The position numbers were made by a program, and so were the translations under genes. DNA of 64,000 bases from Triglochin maritima. Lineage: Eukaryota; Streptophyta; Magnoliopsida; Alismatales; Juncaginaceae. The stretch lies in contig OY821772.1 of NCBI GenBank assembly GCA_963682175.1, positions 50,118,925-50,182,924 of the forward strand, in the 5' to 3' direction. Below are positions 45,862 through 55,937 of the stretch, one piece after another (position 1 is the stretch's first letter; each line of letters opens with the position of its first letter). The notes under the pieces are model-generated. The model made no database searches. It was not told the origin of the DNA and saw only the letters and a list, made by a program, of their open reading frames with translations.

Positions 45862-46641
45862 TGCATGGGAAGGCATGGTGTTGGATTTCTGGGGGCTGGA
45901 ACTGGAATACATTTCTATCTTTTGGAGTGGAGCAGAGATAGGGGAGAGAGAGAGAGATGGGGGGACAGGGTTGTCATCGAAAACAGAGATGGAAGTCCGA
46001 GAGGACAGGAACCGAGCGCAAAAAAGAAATCAAAGAAGAAGCGAAGCGGTTTGGGAGAAAGGTTTAGATCCACAAGCACAGGAGTTCTTGGCCCCCGAGA
46101 CTTTGAGAGCGACATTTCAAGGTAAACCTAAATTACCTCCAACTTTTGCTCTGGACAGTATTATGACCGCATTAGCCTCTCCCTCTCTCACGGACCGTAT
46201 TATGATCCTTTACCTACTTATGTTTTTTTGGTGTTGCTTAGATAATATAGTTAACTTTGCTACCTATATCAGGGCTTCATTCAGGTAATTAGAGTCTTAA
46301 TTTTTGATTTTGAATGTACATTTTTTTGTATATTTTATTGGGAAAATAGTCTCACTTTATCAGATCATAACATAGTACGACGGAGTTGGATTCACATCAC
46401 TCGCATAAGTGCTATAAGTGGTGGACGAAAAATAATTCAGAGATTGTAATATTTGCATAAAAAAACATAGTTTTGATAAAATTATGGTTTCATAAGAAAT
46501 GAGAAATCAAAGGAAAAAAACATAACAAAAAATTTCAGAAGAAAAAAAAAGTAAAAATTTCAACAAAAAATACGAATTTATAATGCATTGTTTTCGGGTG
46601 ACTAAATTCATTTATATTTTTAAAATACTTATTTTAAAATG
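45862..46641. other. Upstream region of the MYC-like gene, no other gene
   Basis: Purine-rich stretches (GA-rich at 45935-45960) followed by AT-rich sequence. Open frames at 45865-46288 overlap each other and look like chance. Confidence 0.4.
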
Positions 46642-46956
46642 GGCTAATTACAGTTTTCCCGATGAATTATGCATTGGTGTCACTTTGCACTCCTGAATTT
46701 TCAAAGTTAACAGTTATCTCATTTGAACTTTAATTTTGTAACACTTTGTCCATCAGAACTTCAAAATTTCCTTATTTAACATACATTTGACGTTTTTCCT
46801 AATTTTTTTGTTGTATTCCTAATACACTCTTAAACATATATTTACGTGAAAGTTGGATCGAAACAGAAGTCGGATATGGTTGGAATTTGAATCGGATTAA
46901 GTGAGGTGTACAAAGTGATATCAATACATAATTCAAGTGTCAAACCGTAATTAACC
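46642..46956. mobile_element. MITE-like repeat, 315 bp, same family as 2032-2305
   Basis: Starts GGCTAATTACAGTTTT and ends AAACCGTAATTAACC, an imperfect inverted pair. The interior matches the copy at 2032. The target duplication is not clear. Confidence 0.6.
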
Positions 46957-47026
46957 AACATATTCTTTGAAGCCATGTTATTTTAGGTTATCCAAATATA
47001 CCCCCAGCTAACCCAGCTAACGTGCC

Positions 47027-49198
47027 TGTAACGTCTCGAACAGCGGAAGATTTAAAATTTCAAAATAACCAACATAACAGACAACTCACGCGGGAACGTT
47101 ACTAATATATAAATATATAAATCCGGGTGCACCCAAAATACAAGGAGTTTTCCAAAAGAAATACAACTACAATACTGATACAATGGAAGAGAATACAAGT
47201 AGTCGTACGGTCTAGCAACTGCCGAAGAGGATCCGACTCCAAAGCGCTCCGTCCTCGGTCACCACCCACCCGGACCTACTGCGGTCCTGAAAAAGATGCA
47301 ACAACAATGCCTGAGTTTCCAGAAGGAAACCCCGTATACCAACTCACCTATATGCATGCATCACATAATGAACCTATCATACTAGTAGCATGTCATGGCA
47401 TCAACAGATATAGAAAACAGTTCCCCCGAAGGGTAAAACAGGACATCGGTCCGACAATCAATCATCGGGTCTCCCGAAGAGACCTACTGCAGGCACATGC
47501 AGTCTAGTAGCCCGCGACATCGCACCCCCCACACGCAGCTACACTACTCAAGGGTTCGGCAGGGAGCCTCTGTCACGTCTACGCGCCGATAGAAACAGAT
47601 CTGTAAATCTCAGTGGTCGGGGCCACAGGGACCAACGGGGCCGTCGCCCGGAAGGTATAACAACAACATCTCGGTAGGTGCCCAGCCGAGGAAAACAACA
47701 TAGCCGGCACAGCCTCGGCCCAACAATCATCATCGCCGGCACAACCTCGGCGGCATCACCGGCACAGCATCGGTGGTCCATCACAACGTCCGGCACAGCA
47801 TCGGACGGTCCAGACCGAAGTCTGCCAGGTCATCAGGCTCCTCGAGCCGCGAACACCAACCGCGCCGCTATAAAAGCAGGGCAGCGACCTCCGTAGCCCG
47901 TGGGCCGGTAGTCACCTCACCCAACGCCAGTTGCGTGCCCGCACAACAACAACACTGGGATCCACGATCCCTCAGGCCTGCTATACTACAAAGTGCCAAC
48001 AATCAACTCAAAAGTCACGGTCCATACATGGAGGTGACGCGTCCCGAACACCCACACTCTTCCCAACGACGGTCCCTGGGCAAGCACGCATCACGTGCCC
48101 ACCGTCACCTCCCGGCTCACGCACAAGGCGAGGACACGGGTTTCCGTGGACAAAGTTGGCGTTCAAAAAGGGAACCAGGAATTCTGTCCTGGGCCCAAAC
48201 GGTCGACCGTAAAAGGTGACTCGGTCGACCGATTCCTTTCGACCGTTTCCAGAAAGGAATCGGTCGACCGTCCCTAACACGGTCTACCGCCGCGCACAGA
48301 ACACAATCCCCCAAACGGTCTACCGAAGGTCTAAAACCGGTCGACCGAACGAGGTCAAAATCCAGAGTTGGTCAACATTACAATCCAGTCTATCGGTCGA
48401 CCGACTCAGGTCCCGGTCAACCAAAAACTAATAGTACAACTTCTACATCATTTTATTCCATCGGTCGACCGACTCAGGGGTCTCGGTCGACCGACAATAG
48501 TTAGGGTCAACCTATATTTCTACGTTATATAACGGTCGACCGAACATACTCCAAAGTCCGAACATCATGCAACATAAACCAATATATTTAAGTTCCGGTC
48601 GACCGAACACAAGGCCTCGGTCGACCGAAACGCAACAGACAGTAAAGATATACATGCATTCGGTCGACCGTCCAAGGACCGGTCGACCGCCGGGTCGTCT
48701 TCAACCTCGCGCCAGCCGAGGTTTCTTCGCCCAAACGCGACGTCGGAGAGGCCTCCGACCTCCTCCGACCGACCAACACGACCCTCTCATGAGTGTCAAC
48801 AACAAACCACACTAGAGAGCGGCATACCTCAACGAAACGACGAAAATGGCCGGAGCACCGTTCGCACAACACCGCCTCCGGAGACCTTCTCGCGCACCTC
48901 CTCCACGCGCCTCACTCCACCGTGGTCGCCTCCTCAGCTGCAACTCGCGCACTAGGAAAAGAAGAGAGTGAATGGAGAGAATGAGAGAGAGAGAGAGAAA
49001 AACGTTTATAAACCCAACCAACCCAAATCTTCTCCCCACGCGTGAACAGTGCCCTACACTGCACAACCCATCACCTCCCTCACGACCACTGTAGCGCGCC
49101 TCCACCTCTTCCCCATGCACACCAACTTCCCATGCAAAACACCCTCTAATCCTCCATTAACCCAAGCTTAACCCTAATCTAGGGTTTGGGTTCTAACA
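47027..49198 (-). repeat. 3' LTR (left), 2172 bp
   Basis: TG...CA ends on the minus-strand element; near-identical to 53783-55932. It contains the CGGTCGACCG palindrome array at 48200-48689, a TATA-like TATAAA on the minus strand at 49005-49010, and a plus-strand GCTATAAAAGC near 47865. Compared with the other LTR it has 14 extra bp near 48232-48245 between two TCGACCG copies. Confidence 0.95.
48200..48689. repeat. Array of 12 CGGTCGACCG palindromes in the 3' LTR
   Basis: Exact copies start at 48200, 48222, 48261, 48338, 48394, 48462, 48484, 48533, 48596, 48618, 48661 and 48680. Two CGGTCTACCG variants lie at 48280 and 48316 and a CGGTCAACC at 48414. A 22-bp step recurs three times. Spacers are otherwise unrelated. 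Confidence 0.95.
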
Positions 49199-49240
49199 AT
49201 CCACCCAACTTAAAAGGATTTCGTCCCGAAATCAAAGCAA

Positions 49241-50434
49241 CTACTCACCGAAAAGCTCTGGATACTGCCTCCTGACGTCCTCCTCGATCTCCCAAGTGGC
49301 CTCGCGCTCGCTGTGATGCTGCCATCTGACCTTCACCATCGGAATGGTCCTCCTCCTGAGCTGATGATCCATGCGATCGACAATCGCAACGGGTCTCTCC
49401 TCGAGCGACAAGTCCTGCTGAATCTCTGGCACTGCTATCTCAATAACGTGCGACGGATCTGCCACATACTTCCTCAGCATCGACACATGGAAGACATTAT
49501 GCAGACCCGAAAACTGCGGCGGCAATGCAATCCGGTAGGCAACCTCTCCAACTCGGTCGAGGATCTCAAACGGCCCAACATATCTCGGACTGAGCTTCCC
49601 CTTCTTCCCAAACCTCATCACACCTCTGGCTGGGGAAATCTTCAGAAACACATGGTCGCCCACCTCGAAACTCAGTACCCGTCTGCGTCGATCTGCATAA
49701 CTCTTCTGCCTGCTCTGCGCTGTGGCCAGTCTCCTCCTGATCACATCAACCTTCTCTGAGTACATCTGCACAATCTCTGGCCCCATTAACTGCCTCTCGC
49801 CCACATCACTCCAGCATACCGGTGATCTGCAAGGCCTCCCGTACAATGCCTCGTACGGTGCCATCCCAATACTCGAGTGGTAGCTGTTGTTGTAGGCGAA
49901 CTCTATCAGCGGCAGGGGCTCATCCCAGTGCCCTGCCCAATCCAGTGTGCATGCTCTCAGCATATCCTCCAGGGTCTGAATCGTCCTCTCTGACTGACCA
50001 TCGGTCTGCGGATGAAACGCTGTACTGAATCTCAGACGCGTCCCCAAAGCCTGCTGCAGACTCCCCCAAAATCTGGAAGTGAAACGAGGATCCCGATCGG
50101 AGATGATGCTCACTGGCACTCCATGCAACCTGACTACCTCCTCCACGTACAACCTAGCCAGACCCTCCAAAGGCAACGTGGTCCTGATCGCTAAGAAATG
50201 CGCCGACTTGGTCAGTCGATCAACTATCACCCAAATCGCGTCGTGGAATCTCCTCGTCTTCGGCAAACCCGTGACAAAATCCATCGTCACGTGCTCCCAC
50301 TTCCACTCAGGAAGCTCAATACACTGCATCGGTCCTGCTGGCCTCTGATGCTCAATCTTCACCTGCTGGCAGACCAAGCATCGCTCCACAAACCCTGCAA
50401 TATCCCTCTTCATGCCCTTCCACCAGAAGTTCCG
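49241..50434 (-). CDS. Integrase and chromodomain-like tail of the gypsy polyprotein
   Basis: It continues the gag-pol frame after the in-frame TAG at 50435-50437. It starts with the second half of the integrase zinc finger (CLVCQQVK), then the catalytic core ('MDFVTGLPKTRRFHDAIWVI', 'ISDRDPRFTS', a Glu in 'SERTIQTLEDML'). A GPY/F-like 'YVGPFEILDRVGEVAYRIAL' and a chromodomain-like end ('VKVRWQHHSEREATWEIEED') follow. Integrase inserts the cDNA; the tail may direct it to heterochromatin. The end at 49241 (stop) lies 42 bp from the 3' LTR. Confidence 0.9.
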   Translation of the reverse strand, partial: RNFWWKGMKRDIAGFVERCLVCQQVKIEHQRPAGPMQCIELPEWKWEHVTMDFVTGLPKTRRFHDAIWVIVDRLTKSAHFLAIRTTLPLEGLARLYVEEVVRLHGVPVSIISDRDPRFTSRFWGSLQQALGTRLRFSTAFHPQTDGQSERTIQTLEDMLRACTLDWAGHWDEPLPLIEFAYNNSYHSSIGMAPYEALYGRPCRSPVCWSDVGERQLMGPEIVQMYSEKVDVIRRRLATAQSRQKSYADRRRRVLSFEVGDHVFLKISPARGVMRFGKKGKLSPRYVGPFEILDRVGEVAYRIALPPQFSGLHNVFHVSMLRKYVADPSHVIEIAVPEIQQDLSLEERPVAIVDRMDHQLRRRTIPMVKVRWQHHSEREATWEIEEDVRRQYPELFGE

Positions 50435-53400
50435 CTACAGGTCCTTATACATCTTTGTGCTCCCCGGATGAATGGTGTTCCTAGCTCTGTGTGTCTCCTC
50501 CATGATGTCATCTCTCAGCCCATCAACCTTCGGCACCCAGATCCGACTCCTGAACCTCAGACCACCATCAACCCCCACACTGAAATCTGATCCATCTCTG
50601 GAAGTCAACTGTAGCAGACCAGCTAACTCCTCATCCCCCTGCTGAGCCTGAACCAACCGTGAGACAGTCTGCGGCTCCACCCGAAGCCCAGCAATCACTG
50701 CTCCCTCTGAGCCCTCTGTGAACGGCCTCCACTCTGACAAAGCCTCGAGTAGCCTCCACTCCTGGATGCACAGACTCGCGACAGAAACCTCCACCTTCCT
50801 GCTCAGCGCATCTGCAACCGAATTCGCCTTCCCCGGATGATAGGAAATGGTGAAGTCGTAGTCCTTAATGAACTCGAGCCATCTGCGCTGCCTCATATTT
50901 AGCTCCTTCTGCGAGAACAAGTACTTCAGACTCTGATGATCGGTGAAGACCTCGAACTGCTCGCCATACAGATAGTGCCGCCAGGTCTTCAACGCGTGAA
51001 CTACTGCTGCTAACTCCAGATCGTGAGTCGGGTAGTTCTTCTCGTGCACCTTCAGCTGCCTCGAAGCGTACGCGACCACCTTCCCATGCTGCATCAGAAC
51101 ACAACCCAAGCCTATCCCTGATGCATCGCTGTAAATCACGTAGCCTCCACTGCCACTCGGTAGCGTCAGAATAGGTGCTGTCGTCAATCGCCTCTTCAGC
51201 TCCTGGAAGCTGTCCTCGCACTTCTGGGACCAAACGAACTTGACGCCCTTCTGCGTCAATGCTGTCAGCGGCGATGCAAGTCTGGAGAAATCCTGGATAA
51301 ACCGCCTGTAATACCCTGCCAGTCCAACAAAACTCCTGATCTCCGTCACGCTCGTCGGGGCTCTCCACTGAGTCACTGCCTCGACCTTCGTCGGATCCAC
51401 TGAAATCCCATCTGCTGACACAATATGCCCCAGAAAAGCCACCTGATCCAACCAAAACTCACACTTCGTGTACTTGGCATAAAGCTGTTGATCCCTCAAG
51501 ATGCCAAGCACAATCCTCAGGTGCTCTCGATGCTGCTCCCTGTCAGGCGAGTATATCAAAATGTCGTCTACGAATACAACGACAAATCTGTCGAGGTACG
51601 GCTGGAAGGTCCTATTCATCAGATCCATGAATGCTGCAGGTGCATTCGTCAGTCCAAATGGCATCACCAAGAACTCGTAGTGGCCGTACCGCGTCCTGAA
51701 GGCTGTCTTCTGAACATCTGCCTCCCTGATCCGCAACTGGTGATAACCCGAACGCAGATCGATCTTCGAGAACACTCTCACCGTCTGCAACTGATCAAAC
51801 AAATCATCAATCCTGGGCAAAGGGTACCGGTTCCGAACGGTAACCTTATTCAGCATCCTGTAGTCAATGCACATCCGCAACGATCCATCCTTCTTCTTCA
51901 CGAAAAGCACAGGCGCTCCCCATGGAGAAACACTCGGTCGAATGAACCCGGACTCCATCAACTCCTGCAACTGCTTCTTCAGCTCTGTCAACTCTGCAGG
52001 TGCCATCCGATAAGGTGCCTTCGACTGAGGTGTCGTACCCGCAACCAGCTCGATGCCGAACTCGATCTCCCGGTGCGGCGGTAACGCTGGAATCTCTGCT
52101 GGAAACACATCCGGAAACTCCTGCACAATCTCTATGCCCTCCAGCCTCCTCGTCTCAGGACCCGGAACTACCAGCGTGGCCACGAACGCTCTGCCTCCCT
52201 GCTGTATCAGTCTCTGTGCCTTAACCGCAGACACAATCAGACGACCCCCTCTGCTTCTCGCACCTCTGATCAGAACATCTGGCAAACCCTCCATCGGAAT
52301 CAGGATCTTCTTCTCACGGCAAAAGACCCGCACGTCGTACTGTGACAGCCAGTCCATCCCCAGTATGACGTCGAAGTCCACCATCGGTAACAAGACCAGA
52401 TCAGCCGGAAAATCATGGTCTCCCGAAGCAACTGTGGTGCCGGGGAAAAAGCTCCCCACAGTGCCCACCTCACCCATGGGCGTGCTGACCTCCAAAACAT
52501 CAGTCAGCAGCACAGGGGTCCGACCCAACTCGCCAGCAAACTTCTCCGAGATGAAGGAGTGAGTGGCGCCGCAATCAAACAACACACGCGCTACAGAACC
52601 AGAAACTGAAAGCGTACCTTCCACGACGGTGTTGGAGTCCCTCGCCTCCTCAGCCTGGATAGTGAAGACTCGCCCGGTCCTCCTGCTCTGGCCCTGTGGA
52701 ACAACTGACCGGCTGCCTCCGCCTCTGCCTACTGCTGGTGGTCCTGGCCTCCTGCTCGGCTCTCCCTGCCTCTGAGGACAATCACGGACAAAATGCCCCA
52801 TCTGACCACAACCCATGCACGCTCCAGTCCGACGGGGACACTCCTGTCCTGGATGGAACCTCCCGCAGTAAGTGCACGCTCCTGACTGACGTGCTCCTCC
52901 TCCATCGAACCTGGGCCTCTTGCCCGGGTTCCCTGCTCCACGACCTGCTACTCTGCTGCCGGTGCTCACTGGCGCCTTCCGCGCCTCCTGAACACACTCC
53001 CTCTGGTCCTGCTCGATGATCGTAGCATGCTTCACTGCATCTGCAAGGGTCCGCGGCATACTGTTGATCACCCGAGAACGTAGCGGCTGCCTCAGTCCCT
53101 TCACGAACTTCCTCGCCCGCTGCTCTGGGGTCACACAAATCTCTGGGCAATAACGCTCCAAGGCGTTGAACCTGCTGATGTAGCTTGTCAGTGTCATGTC
53201 CTTCTGCTCCAGCGACATGAACTCCTCCCTCTTCTGATCTCTGACATGCTGGGGGAAGTACTGCTCATGAAACACCTCCAAGAACTCCTCCCAGCTGACA
53301 TCTGCACGGTCATCAAACAACACCGTGGACGTAGATCTCCACCAGTTGGCGGCCTCGCCATCGAACACGTAGGTGGCCAGCTCCACCATCCTCTCAGGTG

Positions 53401-53650
53401 CTACACCAATAGCACGGAAGATCTTCTCCATCCTGAAGACCCAGTCCTCTGCAACCTCTGGGGCCCTCCTGCCATCAAAAGTCGGCGGGTGCTGACGCAT
53501 GAACCGATCGTGCTCAGCTCCCACTCCACCCTGGGCGCTCTGAGCTGCCTGACGCTCCAGAAACTCGCCCAACCTGTCCCACTGAGCACCTGAAGTGTCG
53601 TCACTGGGATCACGATCACGGGGAGAACTCCTCACCCGCCTAGGTGCCAT
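50435..53650 (-). CDS. Gypsy gag-protease-reverse transcriptase-RNase H
   Basis: Open frame of 1071 codons from the ATG at 53650. Gag ('[20 protein letters not shown]') is followed by two zinc knuckles ([27 protein letters not shown]). The protease has [11 protein letters not shown], with Cys in place of the usual Ser. Reverse transcriptase follows ('[20 protein letters not shown]', '[11 protein letters not shown]'), then RNase H ('[15 protein letters not shown]', 'ADALSRK') and the first half of the integrase zinc finger. The frame ends at a TAG inside that finger, with the same frame open beyond it. The simplest reading is one recent nonsense mutation; regulated readthrough is not excluded. 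Otherwise the polyprotein is unbroken. Confidence 0.92.
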   Translation of the reverse strand: MAPRRVRSSPRDRDPSDDTSGAQWDRLGEFLERQAAQSAQGGVGAEHDRFMRQHPPTFDGRRAPEVAEDWVFRMEKIFRAIGVAPERMVELATYVFDGEAANWWRSTSTVLFDDRADVSWEEFLEVFHEQYFPQHVRDQKREEFMSLEQKDMTLTSYISRFNALERYCPEICVTPEQRARKFVKGLRQPLRSRVINSMPRTLADAVKHATIIEQDQRECVQEARKAPVSTGSRVAGRGAGNPGKRPRFDGGGARQSGACTYCGRFHPGQECPRRTGACMGCGQMGHFVRDCPQRQGEPSRRPGPPAVGRGGGSRSVVPQGQSRRTGRVFTIQAEEARDSNTVVEGTLSVSGSVARVLFDCGATHSFISEKFAGELGRTPVLLTDVLEVSTPMGEVGTVGSFFPGTTVASGDHDFPADLVLLPMVDFDVILGMDWLSQYDVRVFCREKKILIPMEGLPDVLIRGARSRGGRLIVSAVKAQRLIQQGGRAFVATLVVPGPETRRLEGIEIVQEFPDVFPAEIPALPPHREIEFGIELVAGTTPQSKAPYRMAPAELTELKKQLQELMESGFIRPSVSPWGAPVLFVKKKDGSLRMCIDYRMLNKVTVRNRYPLPRIDDLFDQLQTVRVFSKIDLRSGYHQLRIREADVQKTAFRTRYGHYEFLVMPFGLTNAPAAFMDLMNRTFQPYLDRFVVVFVDDILIYSPDREQHREHLRIVLGILRDQQLYAKYTKCEFWLDQVAFLGHIVSADGISVDPTKVEAVTQWRAPTSVTEIRSFVGLAGYYRRFIQDFSRLASPLTALTQKGVKFVWSQKCEDSFQELKRRLTTAPILTLPSGSGGYVIYSDASGIGLGCVLMQHGKVVAYASRQLKVHEKNYPTHDLELAAVVHALKTWRHYLYGEQFEVFTDHQSLKYLFSQKELNMRQRRWLEFIKDYDFTISYHPGKANSVADALSRKVEVSVASLCIQEWRLLEALSEWRPFTEGSEGAVIAGLRVEPQTVSRLVQAQQGDEELAGLLQLTSRDGSDFSVGVDGGLRFRSRIWVPKVDGLRDDIMEETHRARNTIHPGSTKMYKDL

Positions 53651-53767
53651 CTGTCACCACAACAATCAACAGATAAGCAACAATGCATGCAAGAGCTACA
53701 AAAATAATGCATGCCTCTAGCACTACTCCTAAGGGTGGTTCTTTAGACGAAGACACAGGAATCGACC

Positions 53768-53779
53768 GCTCTGATACCA
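53768..53779 (-). promoter_or_regulatory. Primer-binding site for initiator tRNA-Met
   Basis: TGGTATCAGAGC on the minus strand, four bases inside the 5' LTR boundary at 53783. It is complementary to the 3' end of plant initiator tRNA-Met, the usual primer for this retrotransposon group. Confidence 0.9.
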
Positions 53780-53782
53780 AGT

Positions 53783-55932
53783 TGTAACGTCCCGAACAGC
53801 GGAAGATTTAAAATTTCAAAATAACCAACATAACAGACAACTCACGCGGGAACGTTACTAATATATAAATATATAAATCCGGGTGCACCCAAAATACAAG
53901 GAGTTTTCCAAAAGAAATACAACTACAATACTGATACAATGGAAGAGAATACAAGTAGTCGTACGGTCTAGCAACTGCCGAAGAGGATCCGACTCCAAAG
54001 CGCTCCGTCCTCGGTCACCACCCACCCGGACCTACTGCGGTCCTGAAAAAGATGCAACAACAATGCCTGAGTTTCCAGAAGGAAACCCCGTATACCAACT
54101 CACCTATATGCATGCATCACATAATGAACCTATCATACTAGTAGCATGTCATGGCATCAACAGATATAGAAAATAGTTCCCCCGAAGGGTAAAACAGGAC
54201 ATCGGTCCGACAATCAATCATCGGGTCTCCCGAAGAGACCTACTGCAGGCACATGCAGTCTAGTAGCCCGCGACATCGCACCCCCCACACGCAGCTACAC
54301 TACTCAAGGGTTCGGCAGGGAGCCTCTGTCACGTCTACGCGCCGATAGAAACAGATCTGTAAATCTCAGTGGTCGGGGCCACAGGGACCAACGGGGCCGT
54401 CGCCCGGAAGGTATAACAACAACATCTCGGTAGGTGCCCAGCCGAGGAAAACAACATAGCCGGCACAGCCTCGGCCCAACAATCATCATCGCCGGCACAA
54501 CCTCGGCGGCATCACCGGCACAACATCGGTGGTCCATCACAACGTCCGGCACAGCATCGGACGGTCCAGACCGAAGTCTGCCAGGTCATCAGGCTCCTCG
54601 AGCCGCGAACACCAACCGCGCCGCTATAAAAGCAGGGCAGCGACCTCCGTAGCCCGTGGGCCGGTAGTCACCTCACCCAACGCCAGTTGCGTGCCCGCAC
54701 AACAACAACACTGGGATCCACGATCCCTCAGGCCTGCTATACTACAAAGTGCCAACAATCAACTCAAAAGTCACGGTCCATGCATGGAGGTGATGCGTCC
54801 CGAACACCCACACTCTTCCCAACGGCGGTCCCTGGGCAGGCACGCATCATGTGCCCACCGTCATCTCCCGGCTTACGCACAAGGCGAGGACACGGGTTTC
54901 CGTGGACAAAGTTGGCGTTCAAAAAGGGAACCAGGAATTCTGTCCTGGGCCCAAACGGTCGACCGTAAAAGGTGACTCGGTCGACCGTTTCCAGAAAGGA
55001 ATCGGTCGACCGTCCCTAACACGGTCTACCGCCGCGCACAGAACACAATCCCCCAAACGGTCTACCGAAGGTCTAAAACCGGTCGACCGAACGAGGTCAA
55101 AATCCAGAGTTGGTCAACATTACAATCCAGTCTATCGGTCGACCGACTCAGGTCCCGGTCAACCGAAAACTAATAGTACAACTTCTACATCATTTTATTC
55201 CATCGGTCGACCGACTCAGGGGTCTCGGTCGACCGACAACAGTTAGGGTCAACCTATATTTCTACGTTATATAACGGTCGACCGAACATACTCCAAAGTC
55301 CGAACATCATGCAACATAAACCAATATATTTAAGTTCCGGTCGACCGAACACAAGGCCTCGGTCGACCGAAACGCAACAGACAGTAAAGATATACATGCA
55401 TTCGGTCGACCGTCCAAGGACCGGTCGACCGCCAGGTCGTCTTCAACCTCGCGCCAGCCGAGGTTTCTTCGCCCAAACGCGACGTCGGAGAGGCCTCCGA
55501 CCGACCAACACGACCCTCTCATGAGTGTCAACAACAAACCACACTAGAGAGCGGCATACCTCAACGAAACGACGAAAACGGCCGGAGCACCGTTCGCACA
55601 ACACCGCCTCCGGAGACCTTCTCGCGCACCTCCTCCACGCGCCTCACTCCACCGTGGTCGCCTCCTCAGCTGCAACTCGCGCACCAGGAAAAGAAGAGAG
55701 TGAATGGAGAGAATGAGAGAGAGAGAGAGAGAAAAACGTTTATAAACCCAACCAACCCAAATCTTCTCCCCACGCGTGAACAGTGCCCTACACTGCACAA
55801 CCCATCACCTCCCTCACGACCACTGTAGCGCGCCTCCACCTCTTCCCCATGCACACCAACTTCCCATGCAAAACACCCTCTAATCCTCCATTAACCCAAG
55901 CTTAACCCTAATCTAGGGTTTGGGTTCTCACA
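53783..55932 (-). repeat. 5' LTR (right), 2150 bp
   Basis: Carries TATAAA on the minus strand at 55739-55744 after about 190 bp of U3, so transcription would start near 55710. The U3 end has a paired telo-box-like AACCCTAATCTAGGGTTTGG. It lacks 14 bp and 10 bp present in the other LTR. Open frames through it are chance. Confidence 0.95.
54956..55431. repeat. Array of 12 CGGTCGACCG palindromes in the 5' LTR
   Basis: Same array as at 48200-48689, with twelve exact copies between 54956 and 55431. If transcription starts near 55710, the array lies in the transcribed leader (R/U5), not upstream of the TATA box. Confidence 0.9.
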
Positions 55933-55937
55933 GTGCC

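Larger units (their letters stand above)
47027..55932 (-). mobile_element. Ty3/gypsy chromovirus-type LTR retrotransposon, 8.9 kb, nearly intact
   Basis: Two long LTRs (47027-49198 and 53783-55932) with TG...CA ends lie between perfect 5-bp duplications GTGCC (47022-47026 and 55933-55937). The coding strand is minus, so the right LTR is the 5' LTR. A primer-binding site for initiator tRNA-Met lies at 53768-53779 and a purine-rich stretch next to the 3' LTR at 49199-49211. Gag-pol order is gag, protease, reverse transcriptase, RNase H, integrase with a chromodomain-like tail, as in the Tekay/Del-type group. By eye the LTRs differ by 16 substitutions, 15 of them transitions, plus three small indels: about 0.75 percent, hence a young insertion. 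Confidence 0.95.

Noticed and set aside
47127..49120. Open frames inside the left LTR, and their twins in the right LTR
   Set aside because: They overlap on both strands, match no family, and exist because the LTR is GC-rich. They duplicate with the LTR.
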